Source of the DNA: Rhodoplanes serenus
GTDB taxonomy: Bacteria; Pseudomonadota; Alphaproteobacteria; Rhizobiales; Xanthobacteraceae
Direction of reading: 5' to 3'
NCBI GenBank assembly: GCA_009720755.1
Contig: WNKV01000004.1
Coordinates: 248,001 to 312,000, forward strand
Length of the DNA stretch: 64,000 bases
Shown here: positions 56,009-64,000 of the stretch, piece after piece
Numbering within the stretch: the first letter of the stretch is position 1
How the letters are laid out: every line of letters starts with the position of its first letter
Made by a program: the position numbers and the translations under genes
Notes under the pieces: generated by a model
Database searches by the model: none
What the model was told of the DNA's origin: nothing
What the model saw: the letters and a program-made list of their open reading frames with translations, nothing else

Positions 56009-56266
56009 TCAAGACCTCCGATGAACTCCAACGGGGCCTCCTCCCGGGCCGCCTGCCAGTTTTCGCATGAGCGCGTCACGACGCAAGGCAGTCCAATCAC
56101 GCAAGATCCGTGCAACGGTCGGCGGCAGGTGGCCGTCGATGATCGCGCCGTCGGCGATCATGACGCGCGCTCGGAAACCTTGATATCGGACATGCACGTG
56201 CGGAGGCTCGTGGTCGTTAAAGAACATCCGCACCGACAGTCCGAGAAAGTACGCGATCGTCGGCAC
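56009..56266 (-). CDS. DUF4160 domain protein
   Basis: 85 residues: VPTIAYFLGLSVRMFFNDHEPPHVHVRYQGFRARV matches DUF4160, in which the His-rich EPPHVHV is the invariant core, then LPPTVARILRDWTALRRDAL. The start is GTG at 56266, which reproduces the family N-terminus; residues upstream are unrelated. First gene of the pair with DUF2442. Confidence 0.88.
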   Translation of the reverse strand: MPTIAYFLGLSVRMFFNDHEPPHVHVRYQGFRARVMIADGAIIDGHLPPTVARILRDWTALRRDALMRKLAGGPGGGPVGVHRRS

Positions 56267-56387
56267 GGGGCTCGGCTCCGGGGCGATCCAGCGATCGCAC
56301 CACGGTAGCAAAACCCCGCGCCACCGACGAGCCGCCCCGCCGCGGCGCGCGACACACCGCGGCAGCCGCCGGCGGCCTACACCCGCC

Positions 56388-57047
56388 TCACTTGGCACCC
56401 TTGGCGGCGGCCGCGCGGGCGTCCTTGATGGCGCGCTTGAAGGTCGCGGCATCGAGCGCCCCGGGCACCCGGAAGTACCCGATGATGAAGGCCGGCGTGC
56501 CGCTGAATCCGAACGCGGTCGCCTGGGTGTGGTGTCGCGTCAGCGCCGCCTCGATGGCGGTGCGGTTCGTCTGGAGCTCGGCGAGCGCCTGCTCGACGTC
56601 GACGCCGACCCCGGCGAGCGTCGTGCGCACGCTCTCCTCGCTCAGCTTCTCCTTGACCCCGAGCAGCGCCTCGTGGACCTCCAGGTACTTGTTCTGCCGG
56701 CGGGACGCGAGCGCCAGCCGCGCCGCGTAGCCGGACGGGCCGCCGAAGATCGGCCAGTCCTTGTAGACGACCCGCACCTTGGGGTCGTCGCGCATCACCT
56801 GCTTCAGCTCGGCATGCACCGTCTTGCAGTAGGGGCACTGGTAGTCGAAGTACTCGACGATGGTGATGTCGCCCTTGGGGTTGCCGACCGCCGGGGCATC
56901 TGGATCGCGCAGCACCGCGTCGCGGCTGAGCACGTCGCCCTCGGTGGCGGCCGCCGCGGTCACCAGTCCGGGCAGCATCGGCGCGGCGGCGAGGCCGGCG
57001 AGTCCGGCGAGCACCAGGGTGCGGCGGGTGGTGTGATGGTTCGTCAT
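56388..57047 (-). CDS. DsbA-family thiol-disulfide oxidoreductase, exported
   Basis: 219 residues. A Tat-like or Sec signal (TTRRTLVLAGLAGLAAAPML) is followed by the thioredoxin fold with the CPYC active site (EYFDYQCPYCKTVHAE) and the cis-proline region SGTPAFIIGYFRVPG. It closes disulfides or is reduced by a DsbD-type partner in the periplasm. ATGA overlap with the DsbD gene upstream couples them. Similar proteins with a DsbD partner belong to the DsbC/G- or ScsC-like reductive branch; the exact direction of electron flow is not readable. Confidence 0.93.
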   Translation of the reverse strand: MTNHHTTRRTLVLAGLAGLAAAPMLPGLVTAAAATEGDVLSRDAVLRDPDAPAVGNPKGDITIVEYFDYQCPYCKTVHAELKQVMRDDPKVRVVYKDWPIFGGPSGYAARLALASRRQNKYLEVHEALLGVKEKLSEESVRTTLAGVGVDVEQALAELQTNRTAIEAALTRHHTQATAFGFSGTPAFIIGYFRVPGALDAATFKRAIKDARAAAAKGAK

Positions 57048-59239
57048 CGGTCGGTCCTTTCGGCGAGGGCGGGCGTGGCGGCGCGGTCGAAGGCGGCCAG
57101 CACCGCGTCGGTGGTGAGCAGCTCGGGCAGCACGATGCCGTCGGGCGCGCCCGGCCCGAACACGGCGTTGAACGGCAGGCCGTAGCGGCCGAAGCCGCCC
57201 AGATAGGCGGCGATCACCGGGTCGGGGCGGGTCCAGTCGCCCTTGATCGGCACCACGTCGGTGCCGAGCCGCCGGCGGATCGCGGCGCTGTCGAGGATCA
57301 GCGCCTCGTTGACCTTGCAGGTGATGCACCAGGAGGCGGTGACGTCGACCAGCACGGTGCGCCCGCTGCGCACCGCGGCCTGCACGGCCTCGGGCGCGAA
57401 CGGCCGCCACTCCACCGCCTGCGGCGCGTCGGCGGCGGCCGGCGCGAGCCGCCCCCCGGTCAGCACGACGACGCCGACGAGCGCGGCCGCGAGGCTCGCG
57501 GCGGCGACCCGGGCGAGCCGGCCGCGCCACAGACCGGCCGCCAGCAGGGCGACGGTGAGCATCGCCGCCACCGTCAGGGCGGTCGCGGCGCCGGCGATCT
57601 CGGCCACCACGACGAGCAGCCAGGCCGCGGTGCCGAGCAGCGCCACCGCGGCGAACGGCCGGACCTTGTCGAGCCACGGCCCCGGCCGCGGCAGCCGGCG
57701 GGCGAGCCGCGGCACCGCCGCCAGCACAAGCTGGGGCGCCGCCATGCCGAGGCCGAGCGCCGCGAACACCGCGACGATCTCGGCCGGCCCGCGGGCGAGC
57801 GCGAAGCCGACCGCGGTGCCGACGAACGGCGCCGAGCACGGCGTCGCCAGCAGCGTCATCACGGCGCCGTTGGCGAACTGTGCGGCCGGCCCGTGGCCGC
57901 CCCCGGCCCGGCCGGCGACTCCGGCGAGGCCCATCGGCAGCCTCACCTCGAACAGGCCGAGCAGGTTGGCGGCGAACAGCGCCAGCACGATCGCCATGGC
58001 GATCAGAAAGACCGGCTGCTGGAACTGGATGCCCCAGCCGATCTGGGCGCCGGCCGCCTTGAGGGCCGCCAGCACGCCGGCCAGCACCAGGAACGAGGCG
58101 ACCACCCCGAGCGCCGAGGCGACGAGCCCACGCCGCACGGCGTGCGGCTCCGCCCCGTGGCCGGCGAGCGCCAGCAGCTTGAGCGACAGCACCGGAAACA
58201 CGCAGGGCATGACGTTGAGCACCAGCCCGCCGAGCAGCGCGGCGAGCAGCATGGCGACGAGCGACGCCCCGCCGATCGACATGGGAGCCCCGGGAGCGGA
58301 CGCCGAGGGCGCGGTGACGGGCGTTGAGACTGCGGCGGCTGTCGAAGCCGTCGCGGCTGTCGGGGCGGCGACGGCCGTGGGCTCCAGCACCGCTTCGACG
58401 GCGCGCGCACCGTCGACCAGCGTCAGCCGCAGCGGCCGTGTCGGGCCACCTCCGCCGAGGCCGTCGAGCGGCAGCGTCACCATCGTGACGCCGGTCTCGC
58501 CGGGACTGAACTTCGGCCGACCGGCCGCGATCGCGTCGTCGCCGTCGACGAAGGCATCGGCGGCCACGAGGGGCGGGCTCGACCGCACCTCGGCGCGCAG
58601 CCGCGGCGGATCGCGCTCCAGCGACAGCGCCCCGATCGACAGGCCCGCCACGGCGTCGCGTGCCGGCACCTTGCGGCGCCACGCGGTGATCAGCTCGGCG
58701 TCGGCCGAGGCCGCCTCGCCGGGCGGCACCACGGTGTCGAGGCGTAGATCGTTGCGGGTGCAGATGGTGGCGCAGACATACAGGGCGAGCGACAGCGACA
58801 CCCGGGTCGATGCCTGCGGATCGGCGCGCCGCATCCGCACGGGGAACACCACCTCGTCCTCGTAGCCGAACGAGTCGAAGTCGGCGACCGTGATGCGGCG
58901 CGGCGCCGGCCATTCGACCGTGACGTCCGCCACATTGGCGGAGCCGCTCCAGTCGAACTCGGGCGGTGCGCCGGCATCGCCAGCCGAGCGCCAGTAGGTG
59001 TGCCAGCCGGGGCCGAGCCGGACCTGGAGGCCGAGCCAGACGACGGACGGATCGGACGAATCGGTGCCACCGGCCACCAGGCGCGCGGTGAACTCGGGCC
59101 TGCCGAGCCCGGCAGCCGGCCCGATCCAGTCGGCGGGCGGTGGCGCGGTGGCGGGCTCGGCACCGGCCGGGCCGGCGCCACCGGCCGGAGCCAGAACGGC
59201 GAGCGCGAGCGCCGCCGCGACGACGATACGTGTGAGCAT
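57044..59239 (-). CDS. dsbD: Thiol-disulfide interchange protein DsbD-type
   Basis: 731 residues. Signal peptide (TRIVVAAALALAVLAPAGGA), periplasmic DsbD alpha domain (GPGWHTYWRSAGDAGAPP; ALYVCATICTRNDL with two cysteines), an Ala/Thr-rich linker, a membrane part of eight helices with the paired cysteines in LNVMPCVFPVLSLK and LATPCSAPFVGTAV, and a C-terminal thioredoxin domain with WCITCK. It carries reducing power from cytoplasmic thioredoxin to periplasmic partners. The start MLTRIVV gives the signal peptide. Overlaps the DsbA-like gene by 4 bases. Confidence 0.96.
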   Translation of the reverse strand: MLTRIVVAAALALAVLAPAGGAGPAGAEPATAPPPADWIGPAAGLGRPEFTARLVAGGTDSSDPSVVWLGLQVRLGPGWHTYWRSAGDAGAPPEFDWSGSANVADVTVEWPAPRRITVADFDSFGYEDEVVFPVRMRRADPQASTRVSLSLALYVCATICTRNDLRLDTVVPPGEAASADAELITAWRRKVPARDAVAGLSIGALSLERDPPRLRAEVRSSPPLVAADAFVDGDDAIAAGRPKFSPGETGVTMVTLPLDGLGGGGPTRPLRLTLVDGARAVEAVLEPTAVAAPTAATASTAAAVSTPVTAPSASAPGAPMSIGGASLVAMLLAALLGGLVLNVMPCVFPVLSLKLLALAGHGAEPHAVRRGLVASALGVVASFLVLAGVLAALKAAGAQIGWGIQFQQPVFLIAMAIVLALFAANLLGLFEVRLPMGLAGVAGRAGGGHGPAAQFANGAVMTLLATPCSAPFVGTAVGFALARGPAEIVAVFAALGLGMAAPQLVLAAVPRLARRLPRPGPWLDKVRPFAAVALLGTAAWLLVVVAEIAGAATALTVAAMLTVALLAAGLWRGRLARVAAASLAAALVGVVVLTGGRLAPAAADAPQAVEWRPFAPEAVQAAVRSGRTVLVDVTASWCITCKVNEALILDSAAIRRRLGTDVVPIKGDWTRPDPVIAAYLGGFGRYGLPFNAVFGPGAPDGIVLPELLTTDAVLAAFDRAATPALAERTDR

Positions 59240-59407
59240 GGGCCTTCTCGTTCGCGGTCGGGCCGCCGCACGCCTCGCGCCCGACACCGGACCTGGGCGG
59301 CCGGATGCGGACGACGGACGGCGTGCGGGCAGGCGCGGACGCGCGCTGATGTGACGACGGGGGACGATCGGAGTGGGGGCCGGGCCGGCTGCCCGGCGGC
59401 GTGCCGC

Positions 59408-59830
59408 TCACACCGCGCGGCGGGGCGGGCGCTCGATGGCGGCGGTAAGGTCCTGCGGCGTCAGCGATGCCGCACGCCACCACACCGGCCGAGTCGCCGC
59501 CGTGGGGGGCGGGACGGCGTCGACGACGGCGGCGGGAGCGAGCCAGGCGATCGCGACGCCGCAGCTCGTGGCCGGACCGGGCAGCGTGGCGCGCCGGCAC
59601 GGCGTTCGGTCGGGGTCCTGGGCGGCGCCGAGCGCGGCGGGCGAGGCGGCGAGGAGGATGACGGCATCGGCCGGCGCGTGCGCCGCGGCGGCGAGCCGGG
59701 GCGGCGGCGACACCAGCGTCGCAGCGATCCCGACGACCAGCGCCAGCACCACGGCGAGGCCGCGGCGCCAGACAGCGCGGCGCGCCTGCGACCCGGAGGG
59801 CGTTCGCTCGTGTGAGAAACCGCGCGTCAT
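59408..59830 (-). CDS. Small membrane-anchored or exported protein, first gene of the dsb operon
   Basis: 140 residues: after a polar N-terminus, a single hydrophobic helix (GLAVVLALVVGIAATLVSPP at about 26-45) and an Ala/Pro-rich exported part with two cysteines (RTPCRRATLPGPATSCGVA), ending in AAIERPPRRAV. The RPPR end and composition recall DUF2946-like copper-homeostasis proteins that accompany thiol-redox genes, but I would not assign the family. It is 168 bases upstream of dsbD on the same strand. Its frame has strong third-position GC bias. Confidence 0.6.
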   Translation of the reverse strand: MTRGFSHERTPSGSQARRAVWRRGLAVVLALVVGIAATLVSPPPRLAAAAHAPADAVILLAASPAALGAAQDPDRTPCRRATLPGPATSCGVAIAWLAPAAVVDAVPPPTAATRPVWWRAASLTPQDLTAAIERPPRRAV

Positions 59831-60028
59831 GCCGCCTCGGCTGCTCGGCCCGGTGGGCCGTATCCAGTCTCCTCCGTGGCCGGTCGAAGCGGCGATTCTG
59901 TGACGCCGTCGGCAGCGCCCGGCCGGCGCGGTCGCCATCGCGGTTGCGTCGGCCTCCCGCTTCGGCGTAGCTCGCGGGCGGCGCGCCCAGGACACGCGCG
60001 ACGACGACCCGCGCGACGAGGACCGCCG

Positions 60029-61348
60029 ATGACCTCCGACGACGCACTCGACCGCAAGATCGCCCTCCGGCTGATCCCGTTCATGATGGTGCTGTACCTG
60101 GTGGCGTTTCTCGACCGGGTGAACGTCTCGTTCGCGGCGCTGACCATGAACGCCGATCTCGGCTTCTCGCCCGCCGTCTACGGCTGGGGCGCCGGGATGT
60201 TCTTCCTCGGCTACTTCGTCTTCGAGATCCCCAGCAACCTGATCCTGGAGCGGGTCGGCGCCCGCGTCTGGATCGCCCGCATCATGGTGACCTGGGGGCT
60301 CGTCTCCGCCGCCATGGCGTTCGTGCAGGGGCCGACCAGCTTCTATGTGCTGCGCTTCCTGCTCGGCGCCGCCGAGGCCGGCTTCCTGCCCGGCATGATC
60401 CTCTATCTCACCTACTGGTTCCCGCCGGCGCGGCTGTCGCGACAAGTCGGCCTGTTCATGATGGCGGTGCCGCTGGCGAGCGCCATCGGGGCGCCGCTGT
60501 CGAGCCTGATCCTCCAGGCCGACGGATTTCTCGGGCTGAAGGGCTGGCAGTGGCTGTTCATCATCGAGGGCCTGCCGGCCTGCGGGCTCGGGCTCGCGGT
60601 GCTGGCCCTGCTGCCGGACGGGCCGGCGACCGCCCGCTGGCTGACGGACGGCGAGCGCGCCGCCGTGGCGGCCCGCCTGGCCGCCGCAAGGGCGCGGCCC
60701 GCCGGCGGCCGCGTTCACGCGGCGCTCGGCCCGGCGCTCGTGGACGGCCGGGTGTGGCTCCTCTGCGCCACCTATTTCGGCGTCGTGGTCGGGCTCTACG
60801 GGGTCGGGCTGTGGCTGCCGCAGCTCGTGCGCGCCGCCGGCTTCTCGATCGGGGCGGTCGGCCTTCTCACCGCCGTGCCCTATCTGGCCAGTGCCGCCGT
60901 GATGCTGTGGTGGGGCCGGCGCAGCGACCGCCGGGCCGAGCGGGTGTGGCATGTGGCGGTGCCGACGCTCGTCGCCGGGGTCGCGATCGCGGCCGCCGCG
61001 GCGCTGCCTGCGGGGCTGGCGTCACTCGCGGCCCTCGGCCTCGCCACCGTCGGCATCTACGCCATCCTCGGGCCGTTCTGGGGGCTGCCGCCGGTCTTCC
61101 TCACCGGCACGGCGGCGGCCGGCGGCATCGCGCTCGTCAACGCGGTGGGCAATCTCGGCGGCTTTCTCGGGCCGTCGATCGTCGGCACCGCGATCGAGCT
61201 GACCGGCAGCCCGCGCGCCGGCTTCGCCCTGGTCGCTGTGTCGCTCGGCGTCTCGGCCGCCGCGGTCCTGGTGGTCGGCCGGCGGCTGCGGAGCACGGCC
61301 GCGCCACGTTTGTTACAGACCTCCGACCTCACAGATCGGTCAGGTTAA
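60029..61348 (+). CDS. MFS transporter, anion:cation symporter (ACS/phthalate-tartrate-like) family
   Basis: 439 residues, 12 helices. ACS signatures are FLDRVNVSFAALTMNADLGFSP in helix 1-2, GWGAGMFFLGYFVFEIPSNLILERVGAR, and RFLLGAAEAGFLPGMILYLTYWFP in helix 4-5. Substrates of this family include tartrate, phthalate, glucarate and similar organic anions; none can be chosen here. ATG at 60029 follows a two-copy 15-bp repeat (59996-60025). Confidence 0.94.
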   Translation: MTSDDALDRKIALRLIPFMMVLYLVAFLDRVNVSFAALTMNADLGFSPAVYGWGAGMFFLGYFVFEIPSNLILERVGARVWIARIMVTWGLVSAAMAFVQGPTSFYVLRFLLGAAEAGFLPGMILYLTYWFPPARLSRQVGLFMMAVPLASAIGAPLSSLILQADGFLGLKGWQWLFIIEGLPACGLGLAVLALLPDGPATARWLTDGERAAVAARLAAARARPAGGRVHAALGPALVDGRVWLLCATYFGVVVGLYGVGLWLPQLVRAAGFSIGAVGLLTAVPYLASAAVMLWWGRRSDRRAERVWHVAVPTLVAGVAIAAAAALPAGLASLAALGLATVGIYAILGPFWGLPPVFLTGTAAAGGIALVNAVGNLGGFLGPSIVGTAIELTGSPRAGFALVAVSLGVSAAAVLVVGRRLRSTAAPRLLQTSDLTDRSG

Positions 61349-61465
61349 CGCGAGGAGGCATCGACGATCTCGTGATCGGCCGTCGCGTAAATCCCGGCCG
61401 GCTCCTGCGTATTTGGGGACAGGTGCGGCGATGATCGCCCATCAGGACACATCAGGAGCTTCATC

Positions 61466-61645
61466 ATGACCTTCAGCAAGATCGTCCTGTTCGCCTTCGG
61501 CCTCCTCGCGATGCTCGCCACCAGCGGCGTCGACGTCCAGGCGGCCCCTCGCAACCACACCGCCATGACGGTTCAGTCCGACCACGGCACCGTGCAGCCC
61601 GCCGACGAGGCGCTGTTCGATCGCGCCAAGGGCTCGATCTACTGA
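61466..61645 (+). CDS. Small secreted peptide of 59 residues
   Basis: The frame MTFSKIVLFAFGLLAMLATS is followed by GVDVQAAPRNHTAMTVQSDH and ends EALFDRAKGSIY. It has a clear Sec signal peptide with a likely cleavage after VQA, leaving a mature peptide of about 33 residues without cysteines. AGGAG at 61454-61458 is seven bases before the ATG, and third codon positions are G/C-rich. No family recognised. The gene lies alone between the MFS gene and htpG. Confidence 0.75.
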   Translation: MTFSKIVLFAFGLLAMLATSGVDVQAAPRNHTAMTVQSDHGTVQPADEALFDRAKGSIY

Positions 61646-61778
61646 GCTGCAATTCGGCCACCGGAGGACGCCCGACCGCATCGCCGCGGCCGTGCGTCAC
61701 CCGCCGGTCGGCGGCCGGCCGGCTGGGACGGCGGGGCGGGCTGATCGGCCCGGCGCCGGTTCGCCGCCTTGCCGCCTC

Positions 61779-61826
61779 GAGTTCCTGCCACCCGGAGTTC
61801 TTGCCAGTCGGAGTTTCGCCGCTATA
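61779..61826. repeat. 16-bp direct tandem repeat, two good and one degenerate copies
   Basis: Units start at 61779, 61795 and 61811: GAGTTCCTGCCACCCG, GAGTTCTTGCCAGTCG and GAGTTTCGCCGCTATA. The array overlaps the predicted htpG promoter, whose -35 box is in the second unit and -10 box in the third. Confidence 0.65.
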
Positions 61827-61830
61827 TCCG
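61800..61830 (+). promoter_or_regulatory. Putative heat-shock (RpoH) promoter of htpG
   Basis: CTTGCC at 61800-61805 and CTATATCCG at 61822-61830, 16 bases apart, fit the alphaproteobacterial RpoH consensus (CTTG... and CYTATNTNNG) with few mismatches. They predict a leader of about 36 bases before the htpG ATG. The match was made by eye. Confidence 0.55.
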
Positions 61831-61870
61831 GTCGGTCCATCGATCGCATCGACCGTTTCGAGTGGCTGCC

Positions 61871-63850
61871 ATGACCGACACCGACACGCGCACTCCCGAC
61901 ACGACCGCTTCCGATCCGGCCGCCGGTGACACCGGCCGCGAGGCCCATGCCTTCCAGGCCGAGGTGGCCGAGCTGCTGCACCTGATGGTGCACGCCGTCT
62001 ACTCGGAGACCGACGTCTTCCTGCGCGAGCTGATTTCCAACGCCTCCGACGCCTGCGACCGGCTGCGCTACGAGGCGATCGCCCGGCCCGAGCTCATCGC
62101 CGACGACTCCGCCCTGACCATCCGCCTCCGGCCCGACACCGCCGCCGGCACCCTGACCGTGTCGGACAACGGCATCGGCATGGATCGCCAGGAGCTCATC
62201 GACAATCTCGGCACCATCGCCCGCTCCGGCACCCGCGCCTTCATCGGCAAGCTCGCCGCCGCCAAGGACGGCTCCGGGCTGATCGGCCAGTTCGGCGTCG
62301 GCTTCTACGCCGCCTTCATGGTGGCCGACCGTATCGAGGTGACGAGCCGCCGCGCCGGCGCCGCCGAGGCGTGGGTGTGGCGCTCGACCGGCGCCCAGGG
62401 CTTCGAGATCGAGGCGGCCGACGCGGCGCGTGCCGACCGGGTCCGGCGCGGCACCGAGATCGTCCTGCACCTCAAGGACGACGCGAAGAAGTACCTCGAC
62501 GCCCACGAGATCGAGCGCATCGTCCACGCCTACTCGGACCACATCCAGTTCCCGATCATGCTGGAGGCGGACGCCGGCAAGCCCGCCGACGCGCCGAGCG
62601 ACGAGGCGACCAGCGACGCGGCGCCGCGCCAGGTCAACACCGCGAGCGCGGTGTGGCAGCGCGCCAAGTCCGAGCTGAAGCCGGAGGACTACACGCAGGC
62701 GTATCGCTCGATCTGCGGCGCCTTCGACGAGCCGGCGATGACGCTGCACTACCGCGTCGAGGGCCGCCAGTCCTACGCGGTGCTGCTGTTCGTGCCGTCG
62801 GGCTCGCTGTTCGACCTGTTCGATCCGGCCCGCAAGAGCCACCTCAAGCTCTATGTCCGCCGCGTCTACATCACCGACGACGCCAGCCTGCTGCCGTCGT
62901 GGCTGCGCTTCGTGCGCGGCGTCGTCGATTCGGAGGACCTGCCGCTCAACATCTCGCGCGAGATGCTCCAGAACAACCCGCAGGTCGCGGCGATGCGCAA
63001 GGCGATCACCGGCCGGGTGCTGGCCGAGCTGGAGACGCTGGCCACCAAGGAGCCCGAGCGGTTCGCCACCGTGTGGGAGCAGTTCGGCGCGGTGATCAAG
63101 GAAGGGCTCTACGAGGAGCCGGAGCGGCGCGAGGCGATCCTCGGCCTCGCACGGTTCACCTCGACGGCCGGCAGCGGGCGCTCGCTCGCCCAGTATGTCG
63201 CCGACCTGCGGGAGAACCAGACCGAGATCTACTATCTGGTCGGCGAGGACATCGACCGGCTCAAGGCCAACCCGAAGCTGGAGGCGGCGCGCGCCCGCGG
63301 CATCGAGGTACTGCTGCTCACTGACCCGGTCGACGCGCTGTGGACGTCGCTGCGCCTGGATTTCCAGGGCAAGGGCTTCAAGTCGCTGAGCCAGGGCGAG
63401 GTCGACTTCAGCCTGGTGCCGCTCGTCGACACGGCGACCTCCGCGACGGACGAGAAGGCCGACGACGCGGCCGTGGACGAGGTGGCGGTGATCGCCGCCG
63501 TCAAGCTCGCCCTCGGCGACAAGGTGTCGGACGTCAAGGCGTCGCAGCGGCTCACCGACAGCGCCGCCTGCCTGGTGGCCGGCGGCTTCGGACCTGACCG
63601 CGAGCTGGAGCGGCTGCTCGCCAAGCAGAACCGCGCCTCCGGGCTCAAGCCGGTGCTGGAGCTGAACATGCGCCACGCGCTGGTCGGCGCCATCGCGCGG
63701 GAGAGCGCCGCCGGGCACGCCGACGAGGCGGCGGATCTGGCGCTGCTGCTGCTCGAGCAGGCGCAGATCCTCGACGGCGAGCTGCCCGACGATCCCGCCG
63801 CCTTCGCGCGCCGGCTGGAGCGCCTGGTGGTGCGCGGCGTGGCGCGCTGA
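61871..63850 (+). CDS. htpG: Molecular chaperone HtpG (Hsp90 family)
   Basis: 659 residues. ATP-binding motifs of the GHKL fold: [41 protein letters not shown] (in part) and [15 protein letters not shown] are intact. Middle-domain signatures [19 protein letters not shown] and the C-terminal dimerisation region complete the protein. The N-terminus begins MTDTDTR with a short Thr/Asp-rich extension. Confidence 0.97.
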   Translation: MTDTDTRTPDTTASDPAAGDTGREAHAFQAEVAELLHLMVHAVYSETDVFLRELISNASDACDRLRYEAIARPELIADDSALTIRLRPDTAAGTLTVSDNGIGMDRQELIDNLGTIARSGTRAFIGKLAAAKDGSGLIGQFGVGFYAAFMVADRIEVTSRRAGAAEAWVWRSTGAQGFEIEAADAARADRVRRGTEIVLHLKDDAKKYLDAHEIERIVHAYSDHIQFPIMLEADAGKPADAPSDEATSDAAPRQVNTASAVWQRAKSELKPEDYTQAYRSICGAFDEPAMTLHYRVEGRQSYAVLLFVPSGSLFDLFDPARKSHLKLYVRRVYITDDASLLPSWLRFVRGVVDSEDLPLNISREMLQNNPQVAAMRKAITGRVLAELETLATKEPERFATVWEQFGAVIKEGLYEEPERREAILGLARFTSTAGSGRSLAQYVADLRENQTEIYYLVGEDIDRLKANPKLEAARARGIEVLLLTDPVDALWTSLRLDFQGKGFKSLSQGEVDFSLVPLVDTATSATDEKADDAAVDEVAVIAAVKLALGDKVSDVKASQRLTDSAACLVAGGFGPDRELERLLAKQNRASGLKPVLELNMRHALVGAIARESAAGHADEAADLALLLLEQAQILDGELPDDPAAFARRLERLVVRGVAR

Positions 63851-63871
63851 TCGGGCGGCACGGCGCCTGCG

Positions 63872-63916
63872 CTCCCTCTCCCCGCTGGCGGGGAGAGGGT
63901 CAGGGTGAGGGGGGGC
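63872..63916. repeat. Extragenic hairpin repeat downstream of htpG
   Basis: A perfect 12-bp stem (CCCTCTCCCCGC paired with GCGGGGAGAGGG) with a two-base loop, at 63874-63899, is followed by TCAGGGTGAGGGGG. This is one of the most widespread proteobacterial intergenic repeats. It may also terminate htpG transcription. The rest of the sequence to the window end shows no gene. Confidence 0.8.
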
Positions 63917-64000
63917 GGCGCCGACGTGAGTGCATCGGGCGCGGCGTGCTCGCAAATCCTCACGAGGCCAGCCGGGCCCGATCCCTGATCGATGCCCCTC

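Noticed and set aside
59408-60952. Long minus-strand frame running across the MFS gene
   Set aside because: Only its last 140 codons look like protein (membrane helix, good codon bias). The rest is antisense to an unmistakable MFS transporter, so the gene was cut to 59408-59830.

Overview
The window is very GC-rich DNA (roughly 70% by eye) from an alphaproteobacterium, most likely of the order Hyphomicrobiales (Rhizobiales). The evidence is a Rieske gene followed by one gene encoding a fused cytochrome b/c1 (the fbcH arrangement of Bradyrhizobium, Rhodopseudomonas and Blastochloris relatives), PtsP, DUF4167, DUF1285, DUF6111 and UbiG sequences of alphaproteobacterial type, and several intergenic palindromes typical of that order. 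A bacteriophytochrome with its own heme oxygenase suggests a light-sensing, possibly phototrophic, member such as a Rhodoplanes or Blastochloris relative. That genus-level placement is a guess. No rRNA, tRNA, CRISPR array, prophage or transposase was seen.

Layout. 1-4.2 kb: partial sfsA, an orphan solute-binding-fold protein, and a WD40 protein next to a His-rich COG0523 metallochaperone GTPase. 4.3-10 kb: a red-light signalling block on the minus strand (heme oxygenase, bacteriophytochrome kinase, single-domain response regulator, hybrid kinase). 10.1-12.4 kb: peroxiredoxin, a stand-alone DsbD N-terminal-domain protein, YqgE. 12.7-16.4 kb: a three-gene cluster of two coiled-coil proteins and one membrane protein with no assigned function, preceded by a 14-bp tandem repeat. 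16.4-23.6 kb: a MoxR / DUF58 / BatA-DUF4159 / membrane protein operon, divergent from DUF1285-Nudix-DUF6111-CCA transferase (23.8-26.9 kb). 26.9-29.6 kb: AAA ATPase, hemF, trmL. 30-32.7 kb: cytochrome bc1 complex (petA-fbcH). 33-41.5 kb: ubiG, lysC, ptsP, prfA, a small membrane protein, prmC and a DUF4167 protein. 41.6-51.2 kb: glgX, an AI-2E-type exporter with an unusual C-terminal domain, phosphoketolase, and TRAP transporter membrane subunits. 51.5-54.3 kb: a class II amidotransferase and lepA.

54.3-56.3 kb is a small accessory islet. Three toxin-antitoxin-like pairs (DUF4258/DUF2283, MazE/MazF, DUF4160/DUF2442) lie directly downstream of lepA, and the first pair is bracketed by a roughly 116-bp near-perfect duplication of the lepA 3' end. 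This is the clearest trace of recombination in the window. 56.4-59.8 kb holds a periplasmic thiol-redox operon (small secreted protein, DsbD, DsbA-like). 60-63.9 kb holds an MFS transporter, a 59-residue secreted peptide and htpG.

The most interesting material is the coiled-coil/membrane three-gene cluster, the lepA-flanked islet, and a recurring theme of degenerate 14-16-bp tandem repeats just upstream of genes. Most of the remainder is ordinary housekeeping sequence. Start codons were chosen by eye from family alignment knowledge, ribosome-binding sites and overlaps, and are the least certain part of the annotation.
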